Below are positions 8,984 to 16,712 of a DNA stretch of 64,000 nucleotides, piece by piece. How positions within the stretch are numbered: position 1 is the first letter of the stretch; every line of letters begins with the position of its first letter. Under the pieces are notes generated by a model. That model was given only the letters and a program-made list of their open reading frames with translations, searched no databases and was not told the DNA's origin. Position numbers and translations under genes: made by a program. Source of the stretch: CAVXEH01 sp963805305 (GTDB lineage Bacteria; Chloroflexota; Limnocylindria; QHBO01); contig CAWDTM010000008.1 of NCBI GenBank assembly GCA_963805305.1, positions 620,001 to 684,000 on the forward strand. Direction: 5' to 3'.

Positions 8984-9181
8984 CTACTCGTACGGCATGA
9001 GGCGCTTCAGCTGGGCCTCATGCACCTTGCTCACGTTTGCCTTGCCCGCGTATCGACGCGTGCGACGGCTGGACTTGATCTCCAGGTGATGACCACGCCA
9101 CGCCTTGGGCCGGACCCACTTGCCGGATCCGGTCTTCTTGAAGCGCTTGGCCGTCCCCTTGTGGGTCTTCATCTTTGGCAC
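8984..9181 (-). CDS. rpmI: 50S ribosomal protein L35
   Basis: L35 (65 aa) is a small basic protein of the large ribosomal subunit. The sequence MPKMKTHKGTAKRFKKTGSG is the family signature. It is translated 4 nt after infC and 8 nt before rplT, the conserved gene order. Confidence 0.98.
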   Translation of the reverse strand: MPKMKTHKGTAKRFKKTGSGKWVRPKAWRGHHLEIKSSRRTRRYAGKANVSKVHEAQLKRLMPYE

Positions 9182-9185
9182 TGTG

Positions 9186-9860
9186 CTATTGCTCCACGGC
9201 TGGCGTTGATGGCTCTTCGGGCGACGCCTGCTGCACGGGCGCCGACGGGGTCATCCCCTTCGCCGCCAGCGCCTCGCCAATCGTCCCGCCACTGCTCTCG
9301 GACGATTCGGCCGCCTCGCCGTTCGCCTTTTCGCTCTTCTTCTCGGCGCGCTTGTCGAGCGGCGCCATGACGATGTACATGCTCCGTCCTTCGAGGAGCG
9401 GCTGGCGCTCGATGGCCCCGCTCTCGGCGAGCATCTCCGCCGCGCGCTGGAGCAGATCACGCCCGAGGTTCGCGTGCGTCATCTCCCGTCCCCGAAACTG
9501 GACCGTCACCTTCACCCGGTCCCCGTCGTCGAGGAACTCGGCCGCCCGGCGGGTCTTGGTCCGCAGGTCGTTGGTGTCGATCTTGACCCGGAGACGGATC
9601 TCCTTGAAGGTCTGAGACTTCTGCTTCTTCTTGGCTTCGCGGTCGCGCTTCTGCAGCTCGTACTTGTACTGACCGTAGTCGAGGATCCGGCAGACCGGCG
9701 GGGCCGCGGTGGGCGCCACCTCCACGAGGTCGAGCCCCTTCTCCTGTGCCAGGGCAAACGCCTCGGCGGTTGGCATCACACCAAGCTGCTGCCCTTCGTC
9801 GTCAATGACCCGCACCTCGCGGATCCGGATCATTTCGTTGACTCTGAGGTCCCGTGCGAT
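9186..9860 (-). CDS. infC: Translation initiation factor IF-3, probable AUC start codon
   Basis: IF-3 binds the 30S subunit, proofreads start-codon/initiator-tRNA pairing and prevents 50S joining. I place the start at the AUC of 9860, giving 224 aa that begin (M)ARDLRVNEMIRIREVRVID. The conserved IF-3 N-terminal pattern (VNExIR..EVRVI) spans the ATG at 9833, so that ATG would truncate the family motif, and no Shine-Dalgarno precedes it. An AAGGAG at 9871-9876 lies 10 nt before the AUC, and a stop codon at 9876-9878 closes the frame just upstream. Near-cognate AUU/AUC starts are known for infC and underlie its autoregulation. The C-terminus has a low-complexity Glu/Ser/Pro extension of about 50 residues. 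The factor itself is certain; the start is an inference. Confidence 0.93.
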   Translation of the reverse strand: MARDLRVNEMIRIREVRVIDDEGQQLGVMPTAEAFALAQEKGLDLVEVAPTAAPPVCRILDYGQYKYELQKRDREAKKKQKSQTFKEIRLRVKIDTNDLRTKTRRAAEFLDDGDRVKVTVQFRGREMTHANLGRDLLQRAAEMLAESGAIERQPLLEGRSMYIVMAPLDKRAEKKSEKANGEAAESSESSGGTIGEALAAKGMTPSAPVQQASPEEPSTPAVEQ

Positions 9861-9938
9861 CTTCGTCCAGCTCCTTCAACAAACAGGCCACCGGCCGCTA
9901 GGGTCGGAGGCCTACATCCAACGCGAAAACGCCGCGAG

Positions 9939-9968
9939 ACTATACCTCGGACCGGCGTGCTCAGTCAA
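9939..9968 (-). promoter_or_regulatory. Near-consensus sigma70-type promoter of the infC operon
   Basis: On the minus strand TTGACT (9963-9968) and TATAGT (9939-9944) are separated by 18 nt, the best promoter match seen in the window. Transcription would start near 9932 and leave a leader of about 70 nt before the infC start. The leader contains an AGGCC...GGCCT inverted repeat (about 9886-9912) followed by GTTTGTTG. It could be an L20-type or other autoregulatory structure, but that is not established. Confidence 0.7.
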
Positions 9969-10001
9969 CGCGTCGCGACCGTGGACGGGACCGATGGCGC
10001 C

Positions 10002-10367
10002 CTAGGTCGGCCAGTCGAAGAAGACGGCCACCTGCCGTCCATCGGGATCTGCGACGCGGAAGGACCGGCTGCCCTCCCATCGGTCGCCGGATGGTGGCGC
10101 GACCAGCGCGAATCCGCGCTGACCGAGCTCCTGCGCCCAGCCGTCCACCTCTGCCGCGGTGTCGACCCGAAATCCGATCTGGATGCCGTCGCGGGTCGCG
10201 GTCTCGGCTCGCCGGAACGAGAGCTCGAACCCGCCCAGCTCCAGGTCCACCCCACCATCGTCGCCGGCGCGCAGACGAAAGCCAAAGGCATGCTCGTAGA
10301 ACTCGGCGCAGCGCATCGGGTTCGTGGAACGGAGCGCCAGCTGGCCCACGCCGCGCATCTTCCTCAT
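10002..10367 (-). CDS. VOC (glyoxalase/bleomycin-resistance) superfamily protein
   Basis: A 121-aa single-module vicinal-oxygen-chelate protein with two beta-alpha-beta-beta-beta units: VGQLALRSTNPMRCAEFYEHAFGF at the start and FRVADPDGRQVAVF at the end. VOC members include glyoxalase I, extradiol dioxygenases and antibiotic-binding proteins, and the substrate cannot be read from sequence. A typical metal site is not obvious, since the N-terminal half has no clear His of the usual pattern. It follows thrS by 10 nt in the same direction. The infC promoter lies just downstream of its stop codon. Confidence 0.8.
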   Translation of the reverse strand: MRKMRGVGQLALRSTNPMRCAEFYEHAFGFRLRAGDDGGVDLELGGFELSFRRAETATRDGIQIGFRVDTAAEVDGWAQELGQRGFALVAPPSGDRWEGSRSFRVADPDGRQVAVFFDWPT

Positions 10368-10377
10368 GGGTGGTGGC

Positions 10378-12189
10378 TCAGTCCGCCGGCGCGTTGTCTT
10401 CGTACGGCCACAGCTCGCGTCGAGCGTTGCGGCCGGCCAGCTGCTCCACGAACTCGGCGAGGGGCACGCCCTGGCGCGAGCGGCCGGTGCGCAGCCGCGG
10501 GCTGACCGCTCCGGCCTCCTGGTCCCGGTCCCCCACCACCAGCATCACGGGGATCTGCTGCTCCTGCGCATCGCGCAGCTTTGCCTGCATCCGCTCCGAG
10601 CGATCATCGACCGCCGCGCGAATCCCCGCGGCGGCAAGGGCATCCCGGACGGAAGTCGCGTACTCGATATGCCGATCGGCGATGGGAATGACCACGGCCT
10701 GGACCGGGGCCAGCCAGAGCGGAAAGGCGCCCGCGAAATGTTCGACGATCACGCCGACGAAGCGCTCGAAGGTGCCGTAGATGGCGTAGTGGATCATCAC
10801 CGGGCGCTCGAAGCCGCCCTCGCCGGTGCGGTATTCGAGGTCGAAGCGCTGGGGCAGCTGGTAGTCGAGCTGGACGGTGGCCATCTGCCATTCGCGTCCC
10901 AGCGCATCCTCGATGAAGACGTCGATCTTCGGGGCATAGAAGGCCGCGCCACCGGGATCCATCGTGTACGCCAGCGCCTCGGCGTCGAGCGCCTCGCGCA
11001 GGCGCCCCTCCGCCATGTCCCAGAACTCGTCGGAGCCCAGCTTCTTGGCCGGTCGTGTGGCGAGTTTGAAGCGCGGCTGGAAGCCGAATGGCTCGTACTG
11101 GCGCAGGACGAGGGCGAGCGCGAGGCGCAGCTCGTCGGCGACCTGGTCGTCGCGGCAGAACACGTGGGAGTCGTCCTGCGTCAGCTGACGAACGCGGAAC
11201 ATGCCGGCGAGGGCGCCGGTTCGCTCCTTGCGGAAGAGGGTCGAGTAATCGGCGAAGCGCATGGGTAGATCGCGATAGGAGCGCGATCGCGTCTTGTAGA
11301 CCAGGATCTCCTGGGGGCAGTTCATGGGCTTGAGGCCGGACGGATGGTCGGAGTCGTCCAGGATGAACATGTTGTCCTGGTACAGCTCCCAGTGGCCGGA
11401 CTGCTCCCACAGCTCCCTGCGGACGAGGGACGGTGTCCGCACCTCGGCGAAGCCGCCCTCCGTGCGGACCTGCAGCGACCACGCTTCCAGGACGCGCCAG
11501 AGCGCCATCCCCTTGGGGTGCCAGAAGGGTGCCGCCGGCGACTCGGGATGGAAGGTGAACAGGTCGAGGTCACGTCCCAGTCGCCGGTGGTCGCGCGCCT
11601 TGGCCTGCTCGAGCCTCCAGAGGTACTGATCCAGCTCCTCCTGCGTCTCCCAGACCGTTCCGTAGATGCGCTGGAGCATTGGGCGGTTCTCGTCGCCGCG
11701 CCAGTACGCGGCGGCGCTGTTCAGGAGCTTGAAGGGACCCAGGCGTCCGGTCGAGGCCAGGTGCGGGCCGCGGCACAGGTCGCTGAAATCGCCGTGCCGG
11801 TAGAAGCTGATGATGCGCGCCTCCTCATCGGGAAGCTCGCGGACGATCTCGACCTTGAACGGCTGGGTCTCCGACTCGAGCCGGGCAAGCGCTGTGGCCC
11901 GGTCGAGCTCCGTGCGCTCGAAGGCGAGGTCCGCAGCCACCTGCTCGCCCATCCTGCCCTCGATCGCCTCCAGGTCGGCAGGGGTCAGCGGCCGGGGCAG
12001 GTCGAAGTCGTAGTAGAAGCCGTCCCTGATGGCCGGTCCGATGCCCAGCTTCGCGTCGGGAAACAGCCCGAGGACGGCGGACGCCATGATGTGCGCCGCG
12101 GAGTGCCGCATCGTGTCGAGCGGCTCGTGGGCGCCCGCATCGAGGAGCTCGTCCGCGGCGGAACGGATCTCGTCAGAGTCGATGGCCAT
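10378..12189 (-). CDS. thrS: Threonine-tRNA ligase lacking the TGS domain
   Basis: ThrRS charges tRNA-Thr. This 603-residue form starts almost directly with the editing domain: the HxxxH zinc site RHSAAH near residues 28-33 and the partner CRGPH near residue 140. Next comes the class II catalytic core, with motif 2 FRKERTGALAGMFRVR, the zinc-ligand region MNCPQE and the QDDSHVF block, then the C-terminal anticodon-binding domain. The N-terminal TGS domain (about 60 aa) found in most bacterial ThrRS is absent, and no in-frame upstream extension encodes it. The start codon at 12189 has no clear Shine-Dalgarno. A TACGCT hexamer about 10 nt upstream could be a -10 giving a near-leaderless mRNA. 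Confidence 0.96.
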   Translation of the reverse strand: MAIDSDEIRSAADELLDAGAHEPLDTMRHSAAHIMASAVLGLFPDAKLGIGPAIRDGFYYDFDLPRPLTPADLEAIEGRMGEQVAADLAFERTELDRATALARLESETQPFKVEIVRELPDEEARIISFYRHGDFSDLCRGPHLASTGRLGPFKLLNSAAAYWRGDENRPMLQRIYGTVWETQEELDQYLWRLEQAKARDHRRLGRDLDLFTFHPESPAAPFWHPKGMALWRVLEAWSLQVRTEGGFAEVRTPSLVRRELWEQSGHWELYQDNMFILDDSDHPSGLKPMNCPQEILVYKTRSRSYRDLPMRFADYSTLFRKERTGALAGMFRVRQLTQDDSHVFCRDDQVADELRLALALVLRQYEPFGFQPRFKLATRPAKKLGSDEFWDMAEGRLREALDAEALAYTMDPGGAAFYAPKIDVFIEDALGREWQMATVQLDYQLPQRFDLEYRTGEGGFERPVMIHYAIYGTFERFVGVIVEHFAGAFPLWLAPVQAVVIPIADRHIEYATSVRDALAAAGIRAAVDDRSERMQAKLRDAQEQQIPVMLVVGDRDQEAGAVSPRLRTGRSRQGVPLAEFVEQLAGRNARRELWPYEDNAPAD

Positions 12190-12237
12190 GGTGCCCGCAA
12201 GCGTAGCGCATCGGCCCCGTGGGCTCCGGCTGCCTCG

Positions 12238-13020
12238 TCAGCGTGGGGCGAGGGTCCCAGCGAAGACCTGCCAGGCCAGCGCGGACTTGGCCAGGAGCGA
12301 CAACGCGATGTACACCGCCTCGCCGAAGAGGTAGTCGCGCCAGGGCCCCACGCGCCGGTACTGGAGCACCATGTTCACGGCAAAGCTGTTGAAGAACACG
12401 AAGAGCGACACGAAGATCGCGTAGACGAACGTCGGCGCGGCGACTTCGGACCCGGGGTTCCACAGGTAGATGCCGATGAGGACCCAGGGGACCGCCCCGG
12501 TCATCACGCCGAACCAGTAGCTCATCCAGTTCGGCCTGCCGGGCTGCTCGTAATGCTCCATAAGCAGGCCGAACAGAATCATGGCCGCGTTCACCCCGAA
12601 GATGGCGCCCAGTGCGGCGACGTCGCTGATCCCCGGGAGCATGGCGATGAGCACGACCATCAGCGACGAGCTCAGGGCGTACTCGATCCAGCGGGCGTAG
12701 TTCCGGCCGTGGAGGAGGTTGGACCGATACCACCCGAAGATGCCGGGGCTGGCCACGATGAAATGGGCCGCCGCGGAGAGGAGGAGGAAGCCGGCGATGG
12801 CCGGGCCGAACGGCAGCTCGAACAGGGTGGCGTTGCGGACCAGGCCGGATCCCGGTGGTCCGTCCATGAAGGTGGCCGTTACCGGCAGGGCGAAGTCGTT
12901 GGCGAGGAGCAGGATGGCGATCGCCTGGGCCAGGTGCAGGAAGCCCATGACGACGTTGTAGGCACGGAGGCGGATGAGGCGACGATCCTGCTGCGCCCCG
13001 GCGGCAATGGCCTGATTCAT
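12238..13020 (-). CDS. Heliorhodopsin
   Basis: A 260-aa seven-helix retinal protein of the heliorhodopsin family, light-sensing membrane proteins inverted relative to type-1 rhodopsins and not proton pumps. Family marks: RLRAYNVVMGFLHLAQ in helix 1, the helix-3 block NYARWIEYALSSSLM with the expected counterion Glu113, and a helix-7 block LSLLAKSALAWQVF with the retinal Schiff-base Lys245. All helices and both key residues are present, so it should bind retinal if retinal is available. No carotenoid oxygenase or retinal synthesis gene is in the window. It sits 48 nt upstream of thrS and 77 nt downstream of a lipoprotein gene that follows paaABCD. No Shine-Dalgarno is visible; TACCGT 9 nt before the ATG may be a -10. 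Confidence 0.93.
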   Translation of the reverse strand: MNQAIAAGAQQDRRLIRLRAYNVVMGFLHLAQAIAILLLANDFALPVTATFMDGPPGSGLVRNATLFELPFGPAIAGFLLLSAAAHFIVASPGIFGWYRSNLLHGRNYARWIEYALSSSLMVVLIAMLPGISDVAALGAIFGVNAAMILFGLLMEHYEQPGRPNWMSYWFGVMTGAVPWVLIGIYLWNPGSEVAAPTFVYAIFVSLFVFFNSFAVNMVLQYRRVGPWRDYLFGEAVYIALSLLAKSALAWQVFAGTLAPR

Positions 13021-13097
13021 GACTGCGATACGGTATCCCTGCGCGGGTGGATCAGGGAAGGGGTCCGGAGCGATCCACGCGCCCGGCGGTTCGCGCC

Positions 13098-13565
13098 CTA
13101 CGGCCTCGGCGAGGGCGCAGGGTAGGTGACCTCTCGAACGAGCGCTCGGTCGATTGGGGCGGTCCCCTGGTCGAGCACCTCGATGCTGCCGTCGGTGTCG
13201 CGGCGTTCGAAGCGATAGTCGAGGATGACGCCCACTGACAGGTCCTCGATCCGGATCGTGAACGGGTACGGCGACGGATCGCAGGGCGGCGTGTCGCCTC
13301 CGCCGGTTCCACAGAAGACGCGCTGCGGCCTATCGATGGATGCGGGGTTGGTCTGGACGAAGAGGCCGAACGACGCCGTATGCGCGGGCGGCTCGCCAAG
13401 GAACAGGTTGAACTGGGCGGTGGCGGGCCCGGTCCTCGATGCGGGTGGCGTCGAGGACGCGGGAGACGTGCTGGGCGATGACGAGGGAGCGAAGCCGCAG
13501 GCGGCGAGCATCAGGAGCCCGAGCACCAGGGAGCCGGCAGCAGCACCGCGGCGGCGCCGTCGCAT
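13098..13565 (-). CDS. Hypothetical lipoprotein
   Basis: A 155-aa predicted lipoprotein: an Arg-rich start, one hydrophobic helix and a lipobox LMLAAC with Cys23 as lipidation site. A Ser/Pro/Thr-rich linker (residues about 27-45) and a compact domain of about 110 residues with two cysteines (FCGTGGGDTPPC) follow. I do not recognise the domain. It starts 4 nt after the paaD stop, so it may be transcribed with the phenylacetyl-CoA epoxidase genes, and it precedes the heliorhodopsin gene. It should be attached to the outer face of the cytoplasmic membrane. Confidence 0.7.
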   Translation of the reverse strand: MRRRRRGAAAGSLVLGLLMLAACGFAPSSSPSTSPASSTPPASRTGPATAQFNLFLGEPPAHTASFGLFVQTNPASIDRPQRVFCGTGGGDTPPCDPSPYPFTIRIEDLSVGVILDYRFERRDTDGSIEVLDQGTAPIDRALVREVTYPAPSPRP

Positions 13566-13569
13566 CGGC

Positions 13570-14085
13570 TCAGACCGCCTTGAACTGCTCGAATGGCTGA
13601 TGGCAGGCGTCGCAGTGATGGATCGAGCGGCAGAGCGTGGGGCCGAACGGGTTGTCCATCGTCGTGTTGCGCGAGCCGCAGTACGGGCACGGCGTGGTAC
13701 CCAGCATGGTGACGAGGCCGCTCTGGGGCGGAACGAGCTCGGGTGGCGCGAAGCCGCTCGAGCGCAGCTTCTCGCGTCCCTCGGCGCTGATCCGGTCCGA
13801 GGTCCACGGCTCGGCGAAGCTGAGCTCGACGATGACCTCGTCGGCGAGCCGCAGGGCCGTCAGTCGCTCCCCCACCTGTGCGCGCATGACGTCGATCGCC
13901 GGACAGCCGACGAAGGTGGGCAGCAGCTCCACCCGCAGCCACTCTCCGCCGTCTGGCTTCTCCTCGAACGCGAAGCCGCGGATGACGCCCAGCTCGACGA
14001 CGCTGATGGTCGGGATCTCCGGATCGGCGACCTCGTCGAGGGCAGCCCACACGACGGTGTCGCGCGGATCGCGCACCGCTACCAC
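13570..14085 (-). CDS. paaD: Phenylacetyl-CoA epoxidase accessory protein PaaD
   Basis: PaaD (171 aa) belongs to the MIP18/SufT-like family and is thought to help mature the iron centres of the PaaABCE epoxidase. The N-terminal domain has the family pattern VADPEIPTISVVELGVIRG and the segment PTFVGCPAID. The C-terminus is a Cys-rich zinc-ribbon-like region (CPYCGS ... CDACH). Start is a GTG at 14085, overlapping the end of paaC by 7 nt, so it is translationally coupled. Confidence 0.94.
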   Translation of the reverse strand: MVAVRDPRDTVVWAALDEVADPEIPTISVVELGVIRGFAFEEKPDGGEWLRVELLPTFVGCPAIDVMRAQVGERLTALRLADEVIVELSFAEPWTSDRISAEGREKLRSSGFAPPELVPPQSGLVTMLGTTPCPYCGSRNTTMDNPFGPTLCRSIHHCDACHQPFEQFKAV

Positions 14086-14861
14086 GTCGCCTCCGGATCG
14101 GAGCGGGCCACCATCGTGAACTCGCCATGCAGCCAGCGGAAGTCGTCCGTGCGACGGGTGCGACTGTCCGGCGGAGGCTCCAGGTCAGGGTCCGCAGCCG
14201 GCAGGCCAAGCGAGTGCAGCGTCTCCCCCACCATCGCGACCCAGCGGCGTCGGAGGGTCGCCATCGGCGCCGGCAGGATCGCGGCATCGGTCAGCGCCGC
14301 CTCGCCGATGAGGGGTGCGAAGATCGCCTGCGCATCGGGCCACAGCGTGTCGAGCGACTCGGACAGCCGCTGGCGCGCCGCGGTTCCGCCCTCGGCCAGC
14401 CGCTTCATCCAGGCCCCGAGGTGCATCAGGTGGTAGCGCTCTTCGCGCCGCATCTTTGCCGCGAGGCGCGCGAGCGGCTCATACGATGACGCGCTGAGCG
14501 CCTCCAGACGCACGGCATCGGCCGTTTCGTACAGGTAGCGGCGGGCGACGGTGAAGGCCCAGTCGGTCCGCGGATGGTTCAGCAGCGCGGCATGCCGATA
14601 GGCGTGCGCTTCGCGTCCGAACGCGATCCGGTCCGGGTCGTCGCCGGTCAGCTCGGCCAGGAGCTCGTAGAGTGCCTTGGCGTGGCCGATCTCGTCCTGG
14701 CTGATGGAGCTGGTGGCGACATCCTCCTCGAGCATGGGCGCGATGCCGGTCCATTCGGAGTCCCAGAAGCCGATGACGAACTCGTCGTCGGCCACGCTCA
14801 GCAGCAGCTCGGCCAGCGCCTCGCGCGGCAGGGATGGGTCAGGGGCAGGCGCCGTCCTCAT
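14079..14861 (-). CDS. paaC: 1,2-phenylacetyl-CoA epoxidase subunit PaaC
   Basis: PaaC (260 aa) is the structural partner of the catalytic subunit PaaA in the multicomponent oxygenase that epoxidises the ring of phenylacetyl-CoA. It is an all-helical ferritin-like protein with SISQDEIGHAKALYELLAEL and MRREERYHLMHLG segments. The start codon overlaps the paaB stop as ATGA, giving tight coupling. Confidence 0.95.
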   Translation of the reverse strand: MRTAPAPDPSLPREALAELLLSVADDEFVIGFWDSEWTGIAPMLEEDVATSSISQDEIGHAKALYELLAELTGDDPDRIAFGREAHAYRHAALLNHPRTDWAFTVARRYLYETADAVRLEALSASSYEPLARLAAKMRREERYHLMHLGAWMKRLAEGGTAARQRLSESLDTLWPDAQAIFAPLIGEAALTDAAILPAPMATLRRRWVAMVGETLHSLGLPAADPDLEPPPDSRTRRTDDFRWLHGEFTMVARSDPEATW

Positions 14862-15205
14862 GCCGGCTCCCCGACTGTCTCCGGCTCATCCTCGCCCGGC
14901 GCGGCGCCTGCGCGTGCCTTGGCTGCCTCGAGCTTGTGCTTGATGATGTAGCCGCCCGGGCGCTTGAAGGACCGATCGAATGGCGGCTTGAGCAGGTCCG
15001 GGTCGTCGAGCTCCGCGATCTGGTCACGGTCAACCACCCAGAGCCGATGGCTCTCCTGGCGCCGCCCGTAGAACTCGCGCGCGTAGTGCAGCGCCAGCTC
15101 CTCGTCGGGTGCCCTGACGTTGCCGGAGTGGATCATGGGATCTCCCTCCGCCTCCTGGCGAAAGACCTCCCATACCCGATCGCCGCTCCCGGACTGCTGC
15201 TCCAT
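14858..15205 (-). CDS. paaB: 1,2-phenylacetyl-CoA epoxidase subunit PaaB
   Basis: PaaB (115 aa) bridges PaaAC heterodimers in the epoxidase. The core DRVWEVFRQEAEGDPMIHSG and the segment ALHYAREFYGRR are diagnostic. I choose the ATG at 15205. A TACCCT hexamer ends 6 nt upstream of it, which suggests an internal promoter and a leaderless mRNA, while upstream in-frame Met codons at 15229 and 15241 have no ribosome-binding site. The gap to paaA is 82 nt. Confidence 0.93.
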   Translation of the reverse strand: MEQQSGSGDRVWEVFRQEAEGDPMIHSGNVRAPDEELALHYAREFYGRRQESHRLWVVDRDQIAELDDPDLLKPPFDRSFKRPGGYIIKHKLEAAKARAGAAPGEDEPETVGEPA

Positions 15206-15211
15206 GCGGGA

Positions 15212-15217
15212 AGGGTA
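15212..15217 (-). promoter_or_regulatory. -10-like hexamer 6 nt before paaB
   Basis: TACCCT on the minus strand, 6 nt before the paaB ATG. It is part of the recurrent leaderless-start pattern described in the findings. No convincing -35 is seen. Confidence 0.4.
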
Positions 15218-15287
15218 CCGCGCGGTCATGGCGGTCGCCATCCGGATGGGAAACGCTCGAGGTTGACCGGCGGAGGGAGCCGGCGGG

Positions 15288-16229
15288 TCAGGCGGCGGCG
15301 CCGGTTCCCGCGGGCGCCTGGCCCAGGACGGCGTCGCGTACCCACTGGGTCGCCGCGAAGCTCTCGCGGCGGAACGCCAGCCGCTCCTGGGAGCGCGGGC
15401 CGTGTCCGGTGACGACCGATCGGAGCTCGTTCCAGTCCGGCTCGGTGTACTGCCAGCGGCCCATCGCCTCGTCGTAGCGCAGCGCCGGATCCGGGATGGT
15501 CAGGCCCAGCTCGCGAATGCGCGGCACGTAGATGGTCAGGAACTCCTGCCGCAGCTGCTCGTTGCCCTTGGCCTTGATCTTCCAGATCAGGTCGCGATCC
15601 GTCGCCGGGTCGGTTGGCGGGCCGTGCATCTGCATCAGGGGCCCCCACCATCGGTCCAGGGCGTCCTGGACCAGGGCGCGCTGGGCGGTCGAGCCGTTCA
15701 TCATGGTCAGGACGACATCGCGCCCGTGCATGATGTGGACGCTCTCCTCCCAGCAGATCTTCTTCATGGTGCGCGCGTACGGCGCGTACGAAGAGTCGCG
15801 GAGCGCCTGCTGGCTGACGATGGCCGCGGCGTCCACGAGCCAGGCGATGATGCCGACATCGGCCCACGACTCGGTCGGGTAGTGGAAGACGTTGTGGAAC
15901 TTCGTCTTGCCGGCCATCAGGTCGGCGAGCATCTGCTCGCGCGGCTTCCCCAGGTCCTCCGCGACGCGGTACAGCAGCTGGGCATGGCCCACTTCGTCCT
16001 GGATCTTGCTGGTCAGCGCCAGCTTGCGCTTGAGCGTGGGTGCGCGAAGGATCCATTCGCGCTCCGGGAGCACGCCCATCAGCTCGGAGTTGGCGTGCAT
16101 CTCCACGAACTTGAGGACCGCGGCCCGGTAGTCATCGGGCATGAAGTCGTCCGCCTCGACCCGACCCCCACCCGAGACGCGGGCGTAGAAGGCTTCGGCG
16201 CGGGCGGAGTCGTCGATGGTCGCGGTCAC
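15288..16229 (-). CDS. paaA: 1,2-phenylacetyl-CoA epoxidase catalytic subunit PaaA
   Basis: PaaA (313 aa from this start) carries the carboxylate-bridged di-iron centre that epoxidises phenylacetyl-CoA. Ligand motifs DEVGHAQ and WEESVHIMHG are intact, as is the KFHNVFHYPTESWADVG block. I choose the GTG at 16229 because a strong GGAGGTG lies 6 nt upstream; a longer frame to 16268 would include that site. It heads a paaABCD operon. The reductase gene paaE, which normally completes the set, is not in the window, and neither are paaG, paaZ, paaK or paaH homologues adjacent to it. Confidence 0.96.
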   Translation of the reverse strand: MTATIDDSARAEAFYARVSGGGRVEADDFMPDDYRAAVLKFVEMHANSELMGVLPEREWILRAPTLKRKLALTSKIQDEVGHAQLLYRVAEDLGKPREQMLADLMAGKTKFHNVFHYPTESWADVGIIAWLVDAAAIVSQQALRDSSYAPYARTMKKICWEESVHIMHGRDVVLTMMNGSTAQRALVQDALDRWWGPLMQMHGPPTDPATDRDLIWKIKAKGNEQLRQEFLTIYVPRIRELGLTIPDPALRYDEAMGRWQYTEPDWNELRSVVTGHGPRSQERLAFRRESFAATQWVRDAVLGQAPAGTGAAA

Positions 16230-16284
16230 GAGGGCACCTCCAACGGGTCTGCTCGTAGGGTAGCGCATGCCCCGCGCCGGTGCC

Positions 16285-16659
16285 TCAGCGCGGGATCAGC
16301 TCCAGCGTCGTGGAGAGCACGCCGTCGGCAACCATCGCCGGCGTCGCCGAATCGCCCGCGTACTTGTCGAGGAAGCCGCGACTGGCCGCCTCGATCCGCT
16401 CCTCGTCGGTGGCCACCTGGGCCGTCGCGGCAATGCGCCGGCTTCCGAGCTGCAGCGTGACGGACGAGCGTGAGAGGGCCTCGCGGTACCAGCGAGCCGT
16501 GGGGCCGCGGTATGACCGGATCAGTGCGCGGCCCCTGTCGTCCACGACCACCCAGATGATGGTGCTGTGGACCGTGCCCGCGTCCGACGCGGTCTCGATG
16601 CGGATCTCGGGCATCTCGCGCAGCAGGGCGCGCAGATCGGTCGGGAATCGATCGGGCAT
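16285..16659 (-). CDS. DUF2255-like small protein
   Basis: A 124-aa protein with a split-beta-barrel look: EIRIETASDAG, STIIWVVVDD, LIRSYRGPTARWYREAL, then a helical tail. This resembles DUF2255 proteins, relatives of flavin or F420-binding barrels. No catalytic residues can be assigned. A TACGCT hexamer stands 6 nt before the ATG and there is no Shine-Dalgarno, suggesting a leaderless transcript. Its stop lies 55 nt upstream of paaA on the same strand. Confidence 0.6.
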   Translation of the reverse strand: MPDRFPTDLRALLREMPEIRIETASDAGTVHSTIIWVVVDDRGRALIRSYRGPTARWYREALSRSSVTLQLGSRRIAATAQVATDEERIEAASRGFLDKYAGDSATPAMVADGVLSTTLELIPR

Positions 16660-16665
16660 GCGGGA

Positions 16666-16671
16666 AGCGTA
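16666..16671 (-). promoter_or_regulatory. -10-like hexamer 6 nt before the DUF2255-like gene
   Basis: TACGCT on the minus strand ends 6 nt before the start codon at 16659. Same spacing as at several other genes in the window. Confidence 0.4.
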
Positions 16672-16712
16672 GCAGCCCGGCGCGGATCCACCGGCGTGGC
16701 CTGGTTGCGCAG

